A stretch of DNA of 64,000 nt. Origin: Branchiostoma lanceolatum (lineage: Eukaryota > Chordata > Leptocardii > Amphioxiformes > Branchiostomatidae). The stretch covers positions 11,953,464 through 12,017,463 of the forward strand of contig NC_089729.1 in the NCBI RefSeq assembly GCF_035083965.1, read 5' to 3'. Numbering within the stretch: the first letter of the stretch is position 1; every line of letters starts with the position of its first letter. Below, piece by piece: positions 24,373 through 36,359 of the stretch. The position numbers and the translations under genes are program-made. Under the pieces are notes generated by a model that was not told the origin of the DNA, did no database searches, and saw nothing but the letters and a program-made list of their open reading frames with translations.

Positions 24373-27300
24373 CTATTTGATTGCTGTAATATTAACCTTC
24401 TCGGGGCATATGTGAGACAGGAGCATGTTCATCTGACTGCCTATCATCGCGGGCCCTGGGTGAACGTCATCCTCCTCCCACTGACAGACGCTCATGTCCC
24501 ACGTGTCCAGCACCGCCACGTTCCTGTCAGGCCCGAATATCTGTCTGATTTCTCGCGTGATCTGATACGCCAGCCAGTCGCTTCCCCGCAGGTAGAAGGA
24601 CATGCCTTTGTGTTCTCGCGTTGTTCCTGTTCTCACGAACACCCGTGTGCCCGGACAGCGCTGGAGAAGACGACGTATGGCGGTCTGTATGGCATGTAGT
24701 CGAGCCCGACCCATCTCTAGAGGCTCCGGAGTAAAGTGAGCCCACAGACCAAGAACTATGACCGTATTTGGGCCGCCATGGATGGAGTCCAGCTCGTCAA
24801 CAACGTACCTGATGTTGGAGATATTCATCCACTGCGATCCCAGCACGGGCAGGCCGTGTGAACGGTAAGTAACGAAGACGTTCGATTCTTTGTTGACAAC
24901 AATCGCAGGGCCTAAAACAACAAAGCGTACAAGAACTGAAACAATATCACATTTTTAGTGATGAAGAACATAATTGAAGATCAAACTGAAGTTTAACGGA
25001 GGAAAGAATGAAAAAAAGCATCTACTCACAAATTTTGACAGACTTTTTGGTCTTATGGTGGTGAATTTCAGGAATATACACCAAAGCCTACAAACCTCCT
25101 TCGAACGAAGCCGGGGGGCGTTACAGACTTCGGGCACATGGCTTATTTTGACGTAATGGCTCAGGAAACGTTAATTCTCAAGTCAGAAATTAGTGGGCGG
25201 GCCAACACAACGCAACACATGAGAACGACTGGACATTCAGAGGGTTTCATTTTTTGTCGTTTTTCGTTGTGGTCGATAAATGTCTCATGAATTGCAAAAC
25301 CTTGTCCTACCTGGTTTGAGGCTTCCCTTGCTGTGCCCCGCGGCCAACCAAAGGAACCACTGTCTGATGGTTGAATCGCCCTGAATGTAGATAGTCTTAT
25401 TGGTAAGACATTTTCGCGTGTCTATCCTTGAAAAGTATCTGACTCTGCAGACCGAGGACTTCCACACGTTGCCTGACCAGTAACCATGACCTAGAACTTC
25501 GGGCGTGCTCACAGAACACGCGGGAAGATGGTGGAAGAGAGGCTGTCCTGATACCTGCACATGTATGGGGCTTGGGTTCTCCTGCTCTAGAGGTTCTGCC
25601 TCTACAAACGGTCTGTATAAGGACAAAAAGGGCTACATAATAAGATAGCTTAGAAAAATTTGTATTCATTATGAAACTAGACAAGCAATATCTCATAAAC
25701 CCTGTTTGCTTCTACACTTACAACTGCCTTAAGAAGCGAGAAGAAATTAAACATGTACATAGCGGTATTAATTAGTCTTTAGGTGTAGTTAGATATCTGT
25801 TATCACTGTAACTGTACTTCTGCTTGTCACCATGACCTGTACTTAGCTCTTCAGAGCATAAACGTGCAATAAAGGTTTTTCATTCATTCTTCAAAAGGCA
25901 CATCAATTTCGACATGGAGTCCTTACATCTATCTGTGAACTATGTGAAATCATAAAACTGTTGATTGAGTGGCTTACTCAGAACGGCATTGAAGATAGTT
26001 TCCAGTCTTTTCGTTTCGCTATTGGAAACGTTTAGTTACCATAATTTTACATTCTACATTGATTCATACATGGTGCAGAAATGAAAAGATATGGCATTTC
26101 CAAACCTTCTAAATAGTTTCATTTCTTGATCTGATGCGAGGCCAAGTCGTGACGACGACAGCTTTCCCTTTTCGGTGACGTTTCGACGACATCCCGCGAT
26201 GGCAGAGCACGGCAAGGTGTCCGGTCTTTCACAGAACCAGCTTCCGTTCGCTTCCTTTCTTGAGAAATCGCACAGATGGTGGAGCGGCCGTCCCGGGGGC
26301 TGGGAGGTGAAGCACGGTCGTTCCTCCCGGGTACCCGTCTGGGAGTCTAAGAAGACACACTCGTACCCTCTCTTCGCGGGGACGTCTCGTATGCGCCGCA
26401 GTATCCTCACCGCTTCACTCGGGTGGACAAGTTGGACCGACACCTGTAATAGATGACGTTTTAGAAAGATATATATATATATATTCAGCCACGTGGCTGT
26501 GACGTCATTTAGCGTAGGCCATATCAATGAGTTAACACATTTCATATGGCATATTTAGTTTTGATACACATGTACATTAAGTTGATTTGGGGGGTTAAAT
26601 GCGTGGCCAAGTTGTAACATGTTTTGATACATTTAGTTGGTTGGTTGGTTGGTTGGTTGGTTGGTTGGTTGGTTGGTTGGTTGGTTGGTTGGTTGCAATT
26701 GGTTGGTGGCAATTGGTTGGTTGGTTGGTTGGTTGGTTGATTTACCATTGTTTCAACATGCCTGCCTGCCTATGCCTCGGCGTACACGAAGCGCACCAGA
26801 CTATGGATGTCCTTAAAGATAGTCATCTTGGATACATCTAAGACACTAGCAAGGCGATTGCTGTCACGTCACGTGCGTGCGCCCAAGTATAGTGCATTTA
26901 GTCCACACGAAACACAGAACATAATTGACAATACTGGTGATACGACACAAATTGCTCAGAGTTGTTCAATGCGTTCACCATAACACAAAATGAGTTCGCC
27001 AGGCACTCACCGTAACGTCCCCTGCCCAGTACAGCGGGAACTGCACCGTGTAGGTGCCGTTGCCATGGTCGGTCACGTGCCCAGCGCTGCTCGCCTCCCT
27101 GGGCCGCACACTGACAAGCTTGGCGCGGAAGAAATCTCCTCCGTACGTCTTGGGCCTTCCTCTGGCGTCCCTCGCCACTATGACGGCAGTAAGGACGTCT
27201 CCTTGTCGGTACTCCCGCTCTGGGTTGATTACGACAAACGTCGTGCTGTTTGCATGTGTAACATCCCTCAGGGGGACATTAACTCGTCCAATGAAGTGAT

Positions 27301-27688
27301 CTCTCTTTTGCGTCTGAACACTTGCTCGACGAGATGGGTGAAAGGTCATTTGCTACATGAACAGGGTGAAAAAAACCTGATAAATTATCTTCCCGCACTT
27401 ATGTCTGATTATTGAACAATCATTGGAATAATGTAATTATAGCTCAACTACAGCAAAGTTGTTATAGGTAGATTCTTAATTTCTCTACCTTTAGTGAATC
27501 AGTCGTTTGAAAGAAACTACATATCTCGTCCATTAATTGGCAGAATTCAACAAGAGATGTCCTATATATCAATAGTTTTCTAACGATTCCAACAGTGGGT
27601 GATTGAAATAACCTACCAATGCAAGAAACACCACAGCGTTGAAGGTAATGAGCACTACAAACGCTGCCACCTTTCGAGAATAGGCCAT
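24373..27688 (-). CDS. NXPE family protein B
   Basis: Five exons on the minus strand: 27688-27617, 27352-27011, 26443-26106, 25612-25311, 24911-24373; 531 codons including the stop (530 residues), phases 0,0,2,1. Exon 1 is an anchor ([19 protein letters not shown]). Exon 2 carries the neurexophilin-like block, almost identical to A and C. Exon 3 has [17 protein letters not shown]. Exon 4 has [16 protein letters not shown] and the GDS nucleophile motif in [16 protein letters not shown]. Exon 5 has [40 protein letters not shown] with DxxH intact, and a longer tail ([11 protein letters not shown]) than A. The exon 3 donor (AG|GTTTGG) is weak but required by frame. The exon 2 start could also lie at a later in-frame CAG. 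Probably a secretory-pathway type II or lumenal protein; substrate unknown. Confidence 0.8.
25785..25900 (+). repeat. Retroelement 3' tail
   Basis: The segment TGTAACTGTACTTCTGCTTG to GTGCAATAAAGG followed by (CATT)n has the look of a CR1-like LINE 3' end: a short untranslated tail, AATAAA-type word and simple-repeat terminus. No coding part precedes it. It lies in NXPE B intron 3. Confidence 0.45.
26637..26742. repeat. (GGTT)n microsatellite
   Basis: About 20 units of TTGG, interrupted by two CAATTGG variants, in NXPE B intron 2. The long [12 protein letters not shown] open frames come from it. Confidence 0.95.
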
Positions 27689-28464
27689 TTCTATCTGTGA
27701 ACAACAACAACAACAAACAGCAAGGTTATATGGAGATATTATTGTCCTCTCATGTGCTTAATAACAGTTGTATAGTGTCGTATTTGCCTTCCGAAACCTC
27801 TGAACATCATATTTACCATGAAAATATGAGCTGAAGACGCTGAATACCTTAGTGTTGGAAGAAAGCATTGTATTATAAGCTGAAAATGCATTAGTGCCAT
27901 ATGAATGCTTTATTGATACGTGTAAGTTACAGTATGACAATGCAACAGACTAGTTTTTCCGTTACCTTAAAGTCAGGTGCCATAAATGTTCATGATAGTA
28001 GAAGAGAAATTAATCCATAAATGCATTTCAAACGCTGTCCAGTCCACGTAAGCTCTGTTGCTGATAACGTCACGGGTCACTGAATATTTAAGGTAGATGT
28101 GCGGGTAGGAAATGGCTGTAAATGGGGTTAGACAATAATCGTCCGTACTGTTAAAATTAGGACTCATTAGAATCATTTCAGTATCGACATAGGTAGAGAA
28201 ATCAAAAATTATTAATTACGCAGGAATAATTAGTTAGAATATGAATATTACGTCATCATTGACAAGATTTTATATCATTAAGTAAACAGCGTACTGTTAA
28301 ACCCATAAGTAACCCATTGTTTCCCGACCTTTACAGGGACGCAGGATCTGCCCTAAATGATCTGTCCATGAGAAACCTGCGGAACAACTTGCCGTACAAA
28401 AGGTGCAGTCGTGCACTACAATCAATGAGTGCTCGACACGATTGTGATGATGTAACGAAATGAT

Positions 28465-28650
28465 AGCCTCCAAGCAGAGGTGCGGCTCCGGCTGGTTTTT
28501 GACACGTTTTTTATGCGTTTTTGTCGGCCTTTCTATTTTGTCCCATTTTCCTCATGCTGCCAGCCATAATGAAAACGGGACAAAGTAGAAAGCCCGACAA
28601 AAACGCCTTAAAAACGTTCAAACTCAGCCGGAGCCAAACCTCTGGAGGGG
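28465..28650. repeat. Palindromic MITE-like element
   Basis: Left arm words CCTCCAAGCAGAGGT, GGCTCCGGCTG, TTTTTGTCGGCCTTTCTA, TTTGTCCC are mirrored on the right as GGGACAAAGTAGAAAG, CCCGACAAAAACGC, CAGCCGGAGCC, AACCTCTGGAGG. Arms are about 85 bases with a short centre and about 85-90 percent matched by eye. The CCTCCAAGCAG end resembles CTCCAAGCAG at 46,999 and 48,711. Confidence 0.8.
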
Positions 28651-29149
28651 ATCGAAATGATGGGTTTTCGAGTTAAATTTCTAAACTTAAACAGAAGCTT
28701 CAGCTTTTTAGTTTTTTAGATTAACATAAACTTTATCCCGAGAGGTCGACCATACTACTAATGTTACGTTCGTCAATGGAAGATATACCCGCCCAACCCG
28801 ACTACTTTATACATCGTCTTTTCACCCCCGAGGGTATCATAGACCTTGTCGATGTAAAAACCAGTTTACATATTTAATCTTTTTCTATGCTTAAGAATAT
28901 GTCCTCAACAAAGCAGCTGTCTTTTCTTGCCCGGGCGCCAGTGGGTTGACATTTAGCACAGGGTTGGGCGTCTTTACAGTTGACTGGAGGCTGACAAGGG
29001 TTTGGAGCGGCTGCCATTCCGCGCTAACTCAGGTGACCTCACTGCGACTGTCATTGTCAGGTGTGGCTATAGAACTGTAAGGTTATGAATCACTCACACA
29101 AGGAAGGACCACTACTCTTTTCGATAAGTGTGGTGGGTTTTGTAACGTG

Positions 29150-29375
29150 TTCGCGGTGTTGTTCTACTCAAACACGGGAACGCTATTTCACGATGTATCC
29201 AAGAGACGTCCCTAACCGAAGCTAGGTACTCATTTTCACCTGATTGATGAGAGTAAATCATGTTAAGTGCCTTTCCAAGGCTAAGGTACAGCATTAGGGC
29301 ATGTCTGGGGTTTGAACCAAGAACCTTTTAATTTCGGGCCACATACTTTACCCATTAAGTAAAACAATGCCACCT
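29150..29375 (-). repeat. tRNA-derived SINE
   Basis: Minus strand: box-A-like TACTTAATGGGTAAAG near 29,360-29,340, box B GGTTCTTGGTTCAAACC near 29,310-29,326, then CCTTGGAAAGGCACTTAAC. The same layout (tRNA head, then CTTGGGAAAGGCACTT) is found at 42,345-42,600. Confidence 0.65.
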
Positions 29376-30044
29376 CTCAAGAACATTATGATACGAATTT
29401 TTTTTATTCAAGGCGTGAATTCCTCAACCAGTGAATCTTTATTGTTAATATTCACATATATCAACATTAAACCTTAACACCATTGGTCACCCATAAACAG
29501 CCCAGTACACATCTTCAATGTTCATATCATTTTATCCCCCTAGTTATGCCTTTGTGCAGCATCCTCGCATACCACATATTACAACTCATACTTTTATAAA
29601 ATACAGACAAAGGTCCTTTTTTTCGATATAATTCTGCCATAAGTCGATACAATATACCTAACTAGACATCATTGTGCAATCTATAGACTAGGCCCTTTGT
29701 ATCCTTTTGCGTTATCGTATCTGTGTATTCCTTTGCAATTAGCCTTCGGGAATGAGTTTACAAATAAAGATTGAAGATGATTATTTCGAAGTCGTAACAA
29801 AAACAACGTCTGCATCAGTAGATACAGTCAAGAAGTGCAATATGTGTCCCGGTACCTTTTGCCAACTGCTGACGTCAAGTGTTCATAAACCTAATGATTG
29901 GTCATCTTAACATGATTATGACTAAACTTTAAACTGTGGTACTAATCTTTTTGGTGGTGTTGAAACTTATTGGTTGTCAGTTAATTATTAAGTTCTTCTT
30001 AATCTTGACCTACACATCATCCTACTAATGCTATGGTTACAGCT

Positions 30045-30600
30045 GAAAAAGGGGACCCGGCCGACTAGTTTACGGGCTGTTTGTTGTACTTTCGGGTGTG
30101 GCCTGTGCGTGGCCCCGTGGGACACCCTGCGGCCACCGAGCTATTTTTCAGCCCGGCCGGGACCCTAAATTGTCTTAACTCGGACTTAAAATCAACGCGG
30201 GACCCGGTAACAAATAGACGCCGTGAGCTTATCGTGCGAACACCGGGAGGTACCCAAATGTACCCGGCAGCCCATCGGAACAAATTTGTGGCTTCGGGGC
30301 CCGGCCGGGACTACATCCCCTACGGGCACCGGCGCAATTGTGACCTAAGCATAACGGACTGTTTTATTGCACTTTTGGGCGTGGCCTCTACGTGACCCGG
30401 TGGGGCAGTCTGCGATTAGGGCTCGGCCGGGCCCTCGGAATTTTTTTACTTGGAGTTGAAACCAACCCGGGACCCGATGACAAATAGATGCCATAACCTA
30501 ATCGCAAAAACACCGAGCGGTGACCCCCAGGTTTCCGGCAGTAATTTGTGGTTTCAGGGCCCAGGCAGGGCTACACCCCCTACGGGCACCGGTGCAACTG
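30045..30600 (-). repeat. GC-rich dispersed repeat, two tandem partial copies
   Basis: Two copies (about 30,050-30,345 and 30,346-30,600) share GACCCGGTAACAAATAGACG / GACCCGATGACAAATAGATG, AACACCGGGAGGTACCC / AACACCGAGCGGTGACCC and the end CCCCTACGGGCACCGG, then CGCAATTGTGACC. The right-hand end runs into the last exon of NXPE C and supplies its final codons. Confidence 0.75.
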
Positions 30601-33600
30601 TGGCCATAGCATTAGGGCAGAGGTGAGACAGTAGCATATTCATCTGACTGTCTATCAAAGCAGATCCGTTGTGGAGGTTCTTTTGTTCCCACTGACACAC
30701 GCTCATGTCCCATGTGTCCAATACCGCCACGTTCCTGTCGGGACCGAATATCTGTCTGATTTCGCGCGTGAGCTCATACGCCAGCCAGTCGCTGTTGCGC
30801 ATGTAGAGTGACTGACTTCTGTGCTGTCGAGTTGTTCCAGTTCTCACGAACACCCGTGTACCAGGACTGCGCTGAAGAAGACGACGTATGGCGCTCTGTA
30901 TGGCGAAGAGTCGAGCCCGAAACATCTCTAGAGGCTCTCCCGTGAACTGGGCCCCCAGGCCCAGAACTATGACCGTATTTGGGCCGCCTTGGATGGAGTC
31001 CAGCTCGTCAACAACGTATCTGATTTTGGAGATATTCATCCATTCCGACCCCAGTACGGGCAGGCCGTGTGAACGGTAGGTAATGGCGCTGTTACTACCT
31101 TTGTCCGATACAACTGCAGGACCTGGAACGACAAAACATGAATAATTTGTAAATAACAAAGTTTTGATGACCGTCTGTCACCGTCGTTAGGGCAATATTC
31201 ATTTAATTTGGTTCATTTTGCACTGCAGCAAAACTGAACCAATCTGTCACGAGAAATAGAGTGTTCTCCAACTCAAAGCATTGATTCGCTAGAATTTTCG
31301 ACCGTACCATTCGGTCTTCTTAGCTATCTGACCCAAGCGCTGTAGACACTGCTTTTTACGCAGGTGTGACGTCAGCACAGGGTAAAAGTTGGTTTGAAGT
31401 CGGTATCGCCTCCCCCTCGACCGGTTAAGAGATCCCTGTCAAAAATTACGTCAATTAAGTCAATTCTTTGAGTTGCAGAGCAAGTTATATCTCATTATGC
31501 AATTTACCAAATTTCATGTCAATATACTGCAAATGCAGAAATGTTCGCGGTGGTTTTATGTTCGCGGTTTTCGCGGTGAGGTTTAACCGCGAAACTTTTT
31601 GCCCACCTATGACTGTTGCGCTACTATTATTTCAAACGCGAAATTAAGACCACCGCGAAACCAACACAGGCGGGCTTTCATATTCTGATTGGCAGAACCA
31701 CTTACCTCCTTTGAGGCTCCCCTTATGCTTGTTGTTGTGCTCCTTGGCAAACCAGAGGAACCACTTCCTAATGGTGGAATCGCCTTGTAGGTAGAGCGTC
31801 TTATTGGCGAGACACCTGCGCATGTCCGTCCTTGTAAACCGTCTCACTCTGCAGACCGATGAATTCCAGCTATCACCGGACCAGTAACCTTTGGTTAGGG
31901 CGTCGGGTTCTTCTCCTGAACATGTGGGAAGACGGTGGGAGAGAGGCTGCTCCGATTCCTTGACACGTATGGGTCTCGGGTTGTCCTGTTCCAAATCTGC
32001 CTCTACATAAGGACTGCAAGGGTAGAAAAGGTCTATCAAAGGGCATCTATCTGAGAACTCTGTACAACCATACATTTGTTTATTTACTTATTTATCTATT
32101 TATTTGTTTATCTATTTATTGGTTCAATGTCTATTCTTGAATTCTCATAATACTTGTTTCCCAGAATGTCTTAAAGTTTCATCAGGAATGAGAGAGAAGA
32201 GGAGAAGCATTTCAAAGCAGTTTGTTACCTTAGAAAGAGTTTCCATTCGTCCTGAGATACCAGAATCGTCGACTGGTCTGTCTTGTGGTTGACCTCGCGG
32301 CGACAGGCTACGATCGCGTCACAGGGCAGGGACTCCGGCCTCTCACAGAACCAGCTCGCGCTCGCTTCCCGCCGGGAGAAGTCGCACAGCTGGTCGGGCG
32401 GCAGGTCCGCGGGTTGGGCGGTGAAGCACGGGCGCTTCTCTCTGGTGCCCGGCTGTGACTTTGAGTCGATGAACATGCAAGCGTAGGCTCTCTTCGCTGG
32501 GACGTCTCGCACACGCTGCAGTACCTTCACCGCTTCGCTAGGATGAACGAGTTGGACCGACACCTAGAATAAATGACACAAAAAATGTATAGGGTATTTG
32601 AAAATGACTAAGCCATTCTTTAGGCTCCCATTCTACTAGAAGGCAAGAGCGTACAATGACGAAAACTTGATTTGTGTGATTTTGTAACTGGAATATGATG
32701 CACGATGTAAAAGTTCGGTTTGATAAAGAGAACGAAACATACGAAATGTAAAGAGATTCGTTCTTTATCTATGAAATTTGTTAAGCGATCTGTTAACCCT
32801 AATCTTGGTCGCACAGGAGTCGCTGCGCGATTGGCGCCTCTACACGGTTAGCAATTCGTTCTTGTCGTACAGTATTCAGTGTGGCCATGATCCTAAGACA
32901 ATCGGTGACAAGAATAAACGACAGTCGTTACAGTCAAAAGACAGCTGCTTTATTTACGTATTACACGAGACACCTACGACTGTCCCACTTATGTCCCCAG
33001 TTTAAAGTCATAAACTTGTCTCATGAGGTACTATAAATCATAACAATTTTGCAGTGGTTTAAACCTCTTAACCGCGAACTTAGAATTATCATTCTGTCTT
33101 CCGTCCGCCTACCTCCTTGTTTCTGGATTCCCGCGAACTTAAATGCATATATAGTATGCGACAGGGACATGCATTAAGTAAACACTCACCGTAACGTCCC
33201 CTGTCCAGTACAGCGGGAACTGCACCGTGTAGGTGCCGTTGCCATGGTCGGTCACGTGCCCAGCGCTGCTCGCCTCCATGGGCCGCACACTGACGAGCTT
33301 GGCGCGGAAGAAATCTCCTCCGTACGTCTTGGGCCTTCCTCTGGCGTCCCTCGCCACTATGACGGCAGTAAGGACGTCTCCTTGTAGGTACTCCCGCTCT
33401 GGGTTGAGTACGACAAACTTGGTGTAGTTTGGGTCCGTGACTTGCTCGGTAGGGTTGTTCTGGATTCGTGCCAAGCCGCTGGGTTGTGTGGGCTTCTCGG
33501 GGGAGGGTGATTCTTCTTCGACCGGGGGACTTTGCTGGAATGGCGCAGGAACCCTCAGTCGATGACGTGCTGTTTCATTTTGCATTGTAGAATAGTAAAA

Positions 33601-36353
33601 TGTGCCATTCTGAATAAAATGGACGAAAAACACAAGATGTGTTCACGTGTTCTTATCAGATCTGTATCTTTTAAACAATGGAATGGTGTCATAGCATTAG
33701 ACTTCCAAAAATATTATTTCTTGCTTTTGTAGTTTTTTTTCGTTCTTGGACAAATTCTCTTATATCAAGAATTTCAAGAATGAATAAGAAAAAAAATTGA
33801 AGAATTGGTCTGATTCTTCCCATGGAAATTCTCACAACAAGGAACAGATTCCTAATTCTAAAGCTAAGAAACTATTTCTCAAAAAAATTTTCACCCTCAA
33901 GAATTTCTAGAAAGTCAAGTCCAAATTTCTTGTTTTTATTGACTTCAAGATTATTTTTGTTGTTATTTTTTTATAAAATGTTAGAATTTTTCTCTCCCCT
34001 TTCTTGAAAAATCTTACTTTTAGAAAAATTGTGTGTAAGAAAAAGTTACTTAAGTCGTGGACAAAATGTTTTTCTCAAACACAGAAAGTTTTCTTCTTTT
34101 AAGAAAAGTTTCTGTGTTTAAGAAGAAACAAGAAAAATAAGAAAAGGCACTTTTCGTAGTGTACTTCCAGTAATAGTTAAGTTCAGTTTTGTTTTTATAA
34201 GCAATATCAATTAGCGCTTTCACACATGTACATTCGAGTACGCATGTGCGGTGTCAAAGATGAGGGCCCCTGGCTTGTAAACAGTTCTCGTCTCGACCAT
34301 GGTCTCGATTTGCTCAGACGGGTTTTGTTCACGTCTTAGGGGCATTCATCTTTGACACCGCACATGCGTACTCGAATGCGTGAAATCACTTATTATACAA
34401 ACGTCAAACAACGTGATACAAACGGCAGTGTCAGAAATATCAGATAAGTATATATCAGCTTGACATGCAAATCACTTGCTGTTGATTTTCAAAGTTATGG
34501 TATTTCTTCAAAAATTTCCCAAGACAAGCCTACAATTTTGCTCATAGAGATTCTATTTGATAATTGTAGGGAAGATGCAAAGCTGAGGTTGGAGGAAATG
34601 ACTTCTGTTTGCGTCTGGATAAGGCGAAATGCAACAGCTGCTCTCCTTTGGGGGGGTGCGCACCCCCCCCCCCTAAGACCTCCCCCTCGCAGCACGCATC
34701 CTGTGCTTGCCCCCCACCCCCACCCCCACCCCCATGTTGCTCTATTTTCTGGGGAGACCCTTACAACGAGTGAGGCTAATCCCACCACCCATAGAGTCAA
34801 GCTTGCATCTGCTTGGAGACAACCATTTCTCCATAGACAATGCTGTAATGTCGTCGATCCGCATAAACACTGTTCCTTTGTCTGACAGAATGACCTTTGC
34901 TCCAGCTCGTTTCACACTGCAGACAGTTAAAGGCCAAAGTGTCATCAGACAACTACTTCAAGCAAGCACGTATTTCCACTACGTTCCCAGTTTTATCGAG
35001 CCGCAATCTTTAAAACGGACAATCTCATGTGTCTATATGTAACGCCTGCGACATAGTTTATATGATACCTGTAATTTTGGTTCCATAATACATGTATACA
35101 TGTGAGTCAGGTCTATAAAACGTGGGCTTGAAGTTATATGATACATGGGCTTTAGGTTACGTGATATATGGGTTTGGGTAAGGCCCGTTGGTTACAGGCC
35201 TGCTGCACAAACGACCCAGTACAAAAAAGAGGTCATCAACAGAAAGTGTATTATAAGCCATAAAAAGGCTCAAAAAGCCTACTATGGATGCTAGTTATTA
35301 GCAACACACATTGACGCACTGAAGCAATGTAAATTCCAGCACATTGGTGATGTCACAGAGATGGTGAAACGTCCAGACCCTGACAAAGACTGGTGCTATG
35401 ATATTGGAGTTTTCTTTCTTTTACACAACCAGTAATGTATCTCACCTGCTTACGTTTTGACGTGGACACCTTCCTCAGAACCTCTAGTATCTGATAGACA
35501 TCAAAACGTAAGCACATGAGACACAGAACTGATTGATCCTGATTGTGAAAAAAAACCCTCAAATATCCTACTCAAATGTTCTACCAACCTGATGAAATTA
35601 TTTTCGAAAAAAGTGTTGCTGTTCATTTGAAACATTAGTCCCCCTATGTTGGACAGTTAAACCTTGCTGACGGCCTTGTAATCTGACCCTCGGGCCTGTT
35701 GTTACGTTGTGCAACTTTACCATCAAATTCAGCGAAGCATATTCAATTTCAGTGATTTTCTGACACTATCTAATTTTTCGAACAATTTTGCTTTAAGAAA
35801 AAAACATCTCAGTCTCTACCAGACTCCTTGAAGTTCCTAGAGAAACATAAACAGACATTTGTCTCCAGGTTAAGAAGGGTGAATAATTAGTCGGTGTGTT
35901 GCGCCCCCATTGAGCTAGTGCAGCGACCTCTCTGCGACCTGGAATCTGACAGATTACTCAACGAATTTCATGGATTAAAAGAAAAAAAAACTTTTTAAGC
36001 TTTGTGCGTTTTGTTGTCTTTTCAGTCAAACTTTCGCATTGTGCATGATATTCCAATTCTGAAATCAAGGGTTACACAAATTCAATTTAAGTCGCAACGA
36101 GAGCGCAGCGCGATCGTCGTCTAGCAGAATGGGGGCCTTACGCCGAAGGGTGGTTGAACCGGCTATGTAGATACAGTGTTTGCCCGGGGGGTTAGCCATC
36201 CCGGGTATATTATGCGTTCAATCTGGCCAATTTTCTCCCATCGTTTACCTCCGGATTAGTCTGGAAGTGACTACAATAACCCACCACAGCCAGCAACACC
36301 GCCAGGGATAGTGTTCCACACGCTGCCGCGAGGCGACGAAACCGAATGTTCAT
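30554..36353 (-). CDS. NXPE family protein C with repeat-derived C-terminus
   Basis: Five exons on the minus strand: 36353-36249, 33609-33190, 32563-32229, 32013-31706, 31122-30554; 579 codons including the stop (578 residues), phases 0,0,2,1. Exon 1 has the anchor RRLAAACGTLSLAVLLAVVG. Exon 2 has a Pro/Glu-rich stalk (PVEEESPSPEKPTQPSG) and the neurexophilin-like block. Exon 3 has QLCDFSRREASASWFCERP. Exon 4 has GYWSGDSWNSSVCRVR and GDS (LYLQGDSTIRKWFLWF). Exon 5 has [16 protein letters not shown]. Compared with A and B, GLWAHFT is GLGAQFT and the DxxH Asp is Lys, so esterase activity may be altered. After SHLCPN, where A stops, the frame continues 18 codons into a dispersed repeat. Intron 1 is the longest (2.6 kb). 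Confidence 0.8.
31528..31668. repeat. Fold-back element with GTTCGCGGTGG ends
   Basis: GCGGTGGTTTTATGTTCGCGG on the left pairs imperfectly with CGCGAAATTAAGACCACCGC on the right. CGCGGTTTTCGCGGTG and AACCGCGAAAC form an inner hairpin. It ends just before the donor side of NXPE C exon 4. Confidence 0.55.
32630..32850 (-). repeat. Dispersed non-autonomous repeat, copy 5
   Basis: Minus-strand words ATTTCATAGATAAAGAACGAA and CTTTACATTTCGTATG, with GCGCAGCGACTCC at the end, follow the order of the other copies. It lies in NXPE C intron 2. Confidence 0.5.
34211..34390. repeat. MITE-like inverted repeat element
   Basis: The left arm ACGCATGTGCGGTGTCAAAG, ATGAGGGCCCCT is mirrored by AGGGGCATTCATC, TTTGACACCGCACATGCGT on the right, with TTTCACACAT / GCGTGAAATC at the edges. 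Arms are about 55 bases, the interior about 60. It lies in NXPE C intron 1. Confidence 0.75.
35915..36145 (+). repeat. Dispersed non-autonomous repeat, copy 6
   Basis: The fullest copy: GTGCAGCGACCTCTCTGCGA, CTCAACGAATTTCATGGATT, TTGTTGTCTTTTCAGTCAAA, GATATTCCAATTCTGAAATC, AAGGGTTACACAAATTCAAT, then GAGCGCAGCGCGATCGTCG. It contains the acceptor-like TTTTCAG but no exon. NXPE C intron 1. Confidence 0.65.
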
Positions 36354-36359
36354 CACTGT

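Larger units (their letters stand above)
27695..30040. other. Intergenic region between NXPE B and C, repeats only
   Basis: No coding exon recognised. It holds a palindromic element (28,465-28,650) and a minus-strand SINE (29,150-29,375). The remainder is AT-rich single-copy-looking DNA. An untranslated first exon of NXPE B should lie here, because an acceptor sits 6 bases before its ATG, but I cannot place it. Confidence 0.5.

Noticed and set aside
34495..34945. Minus-strand open frames, one rich in GWGWGW, one reading MTLWPLTVCSVKRAG
   Set aside because: The first comes from a poly-C/CCCCCA simple repeat. The second is short and without splice support or a known motif.
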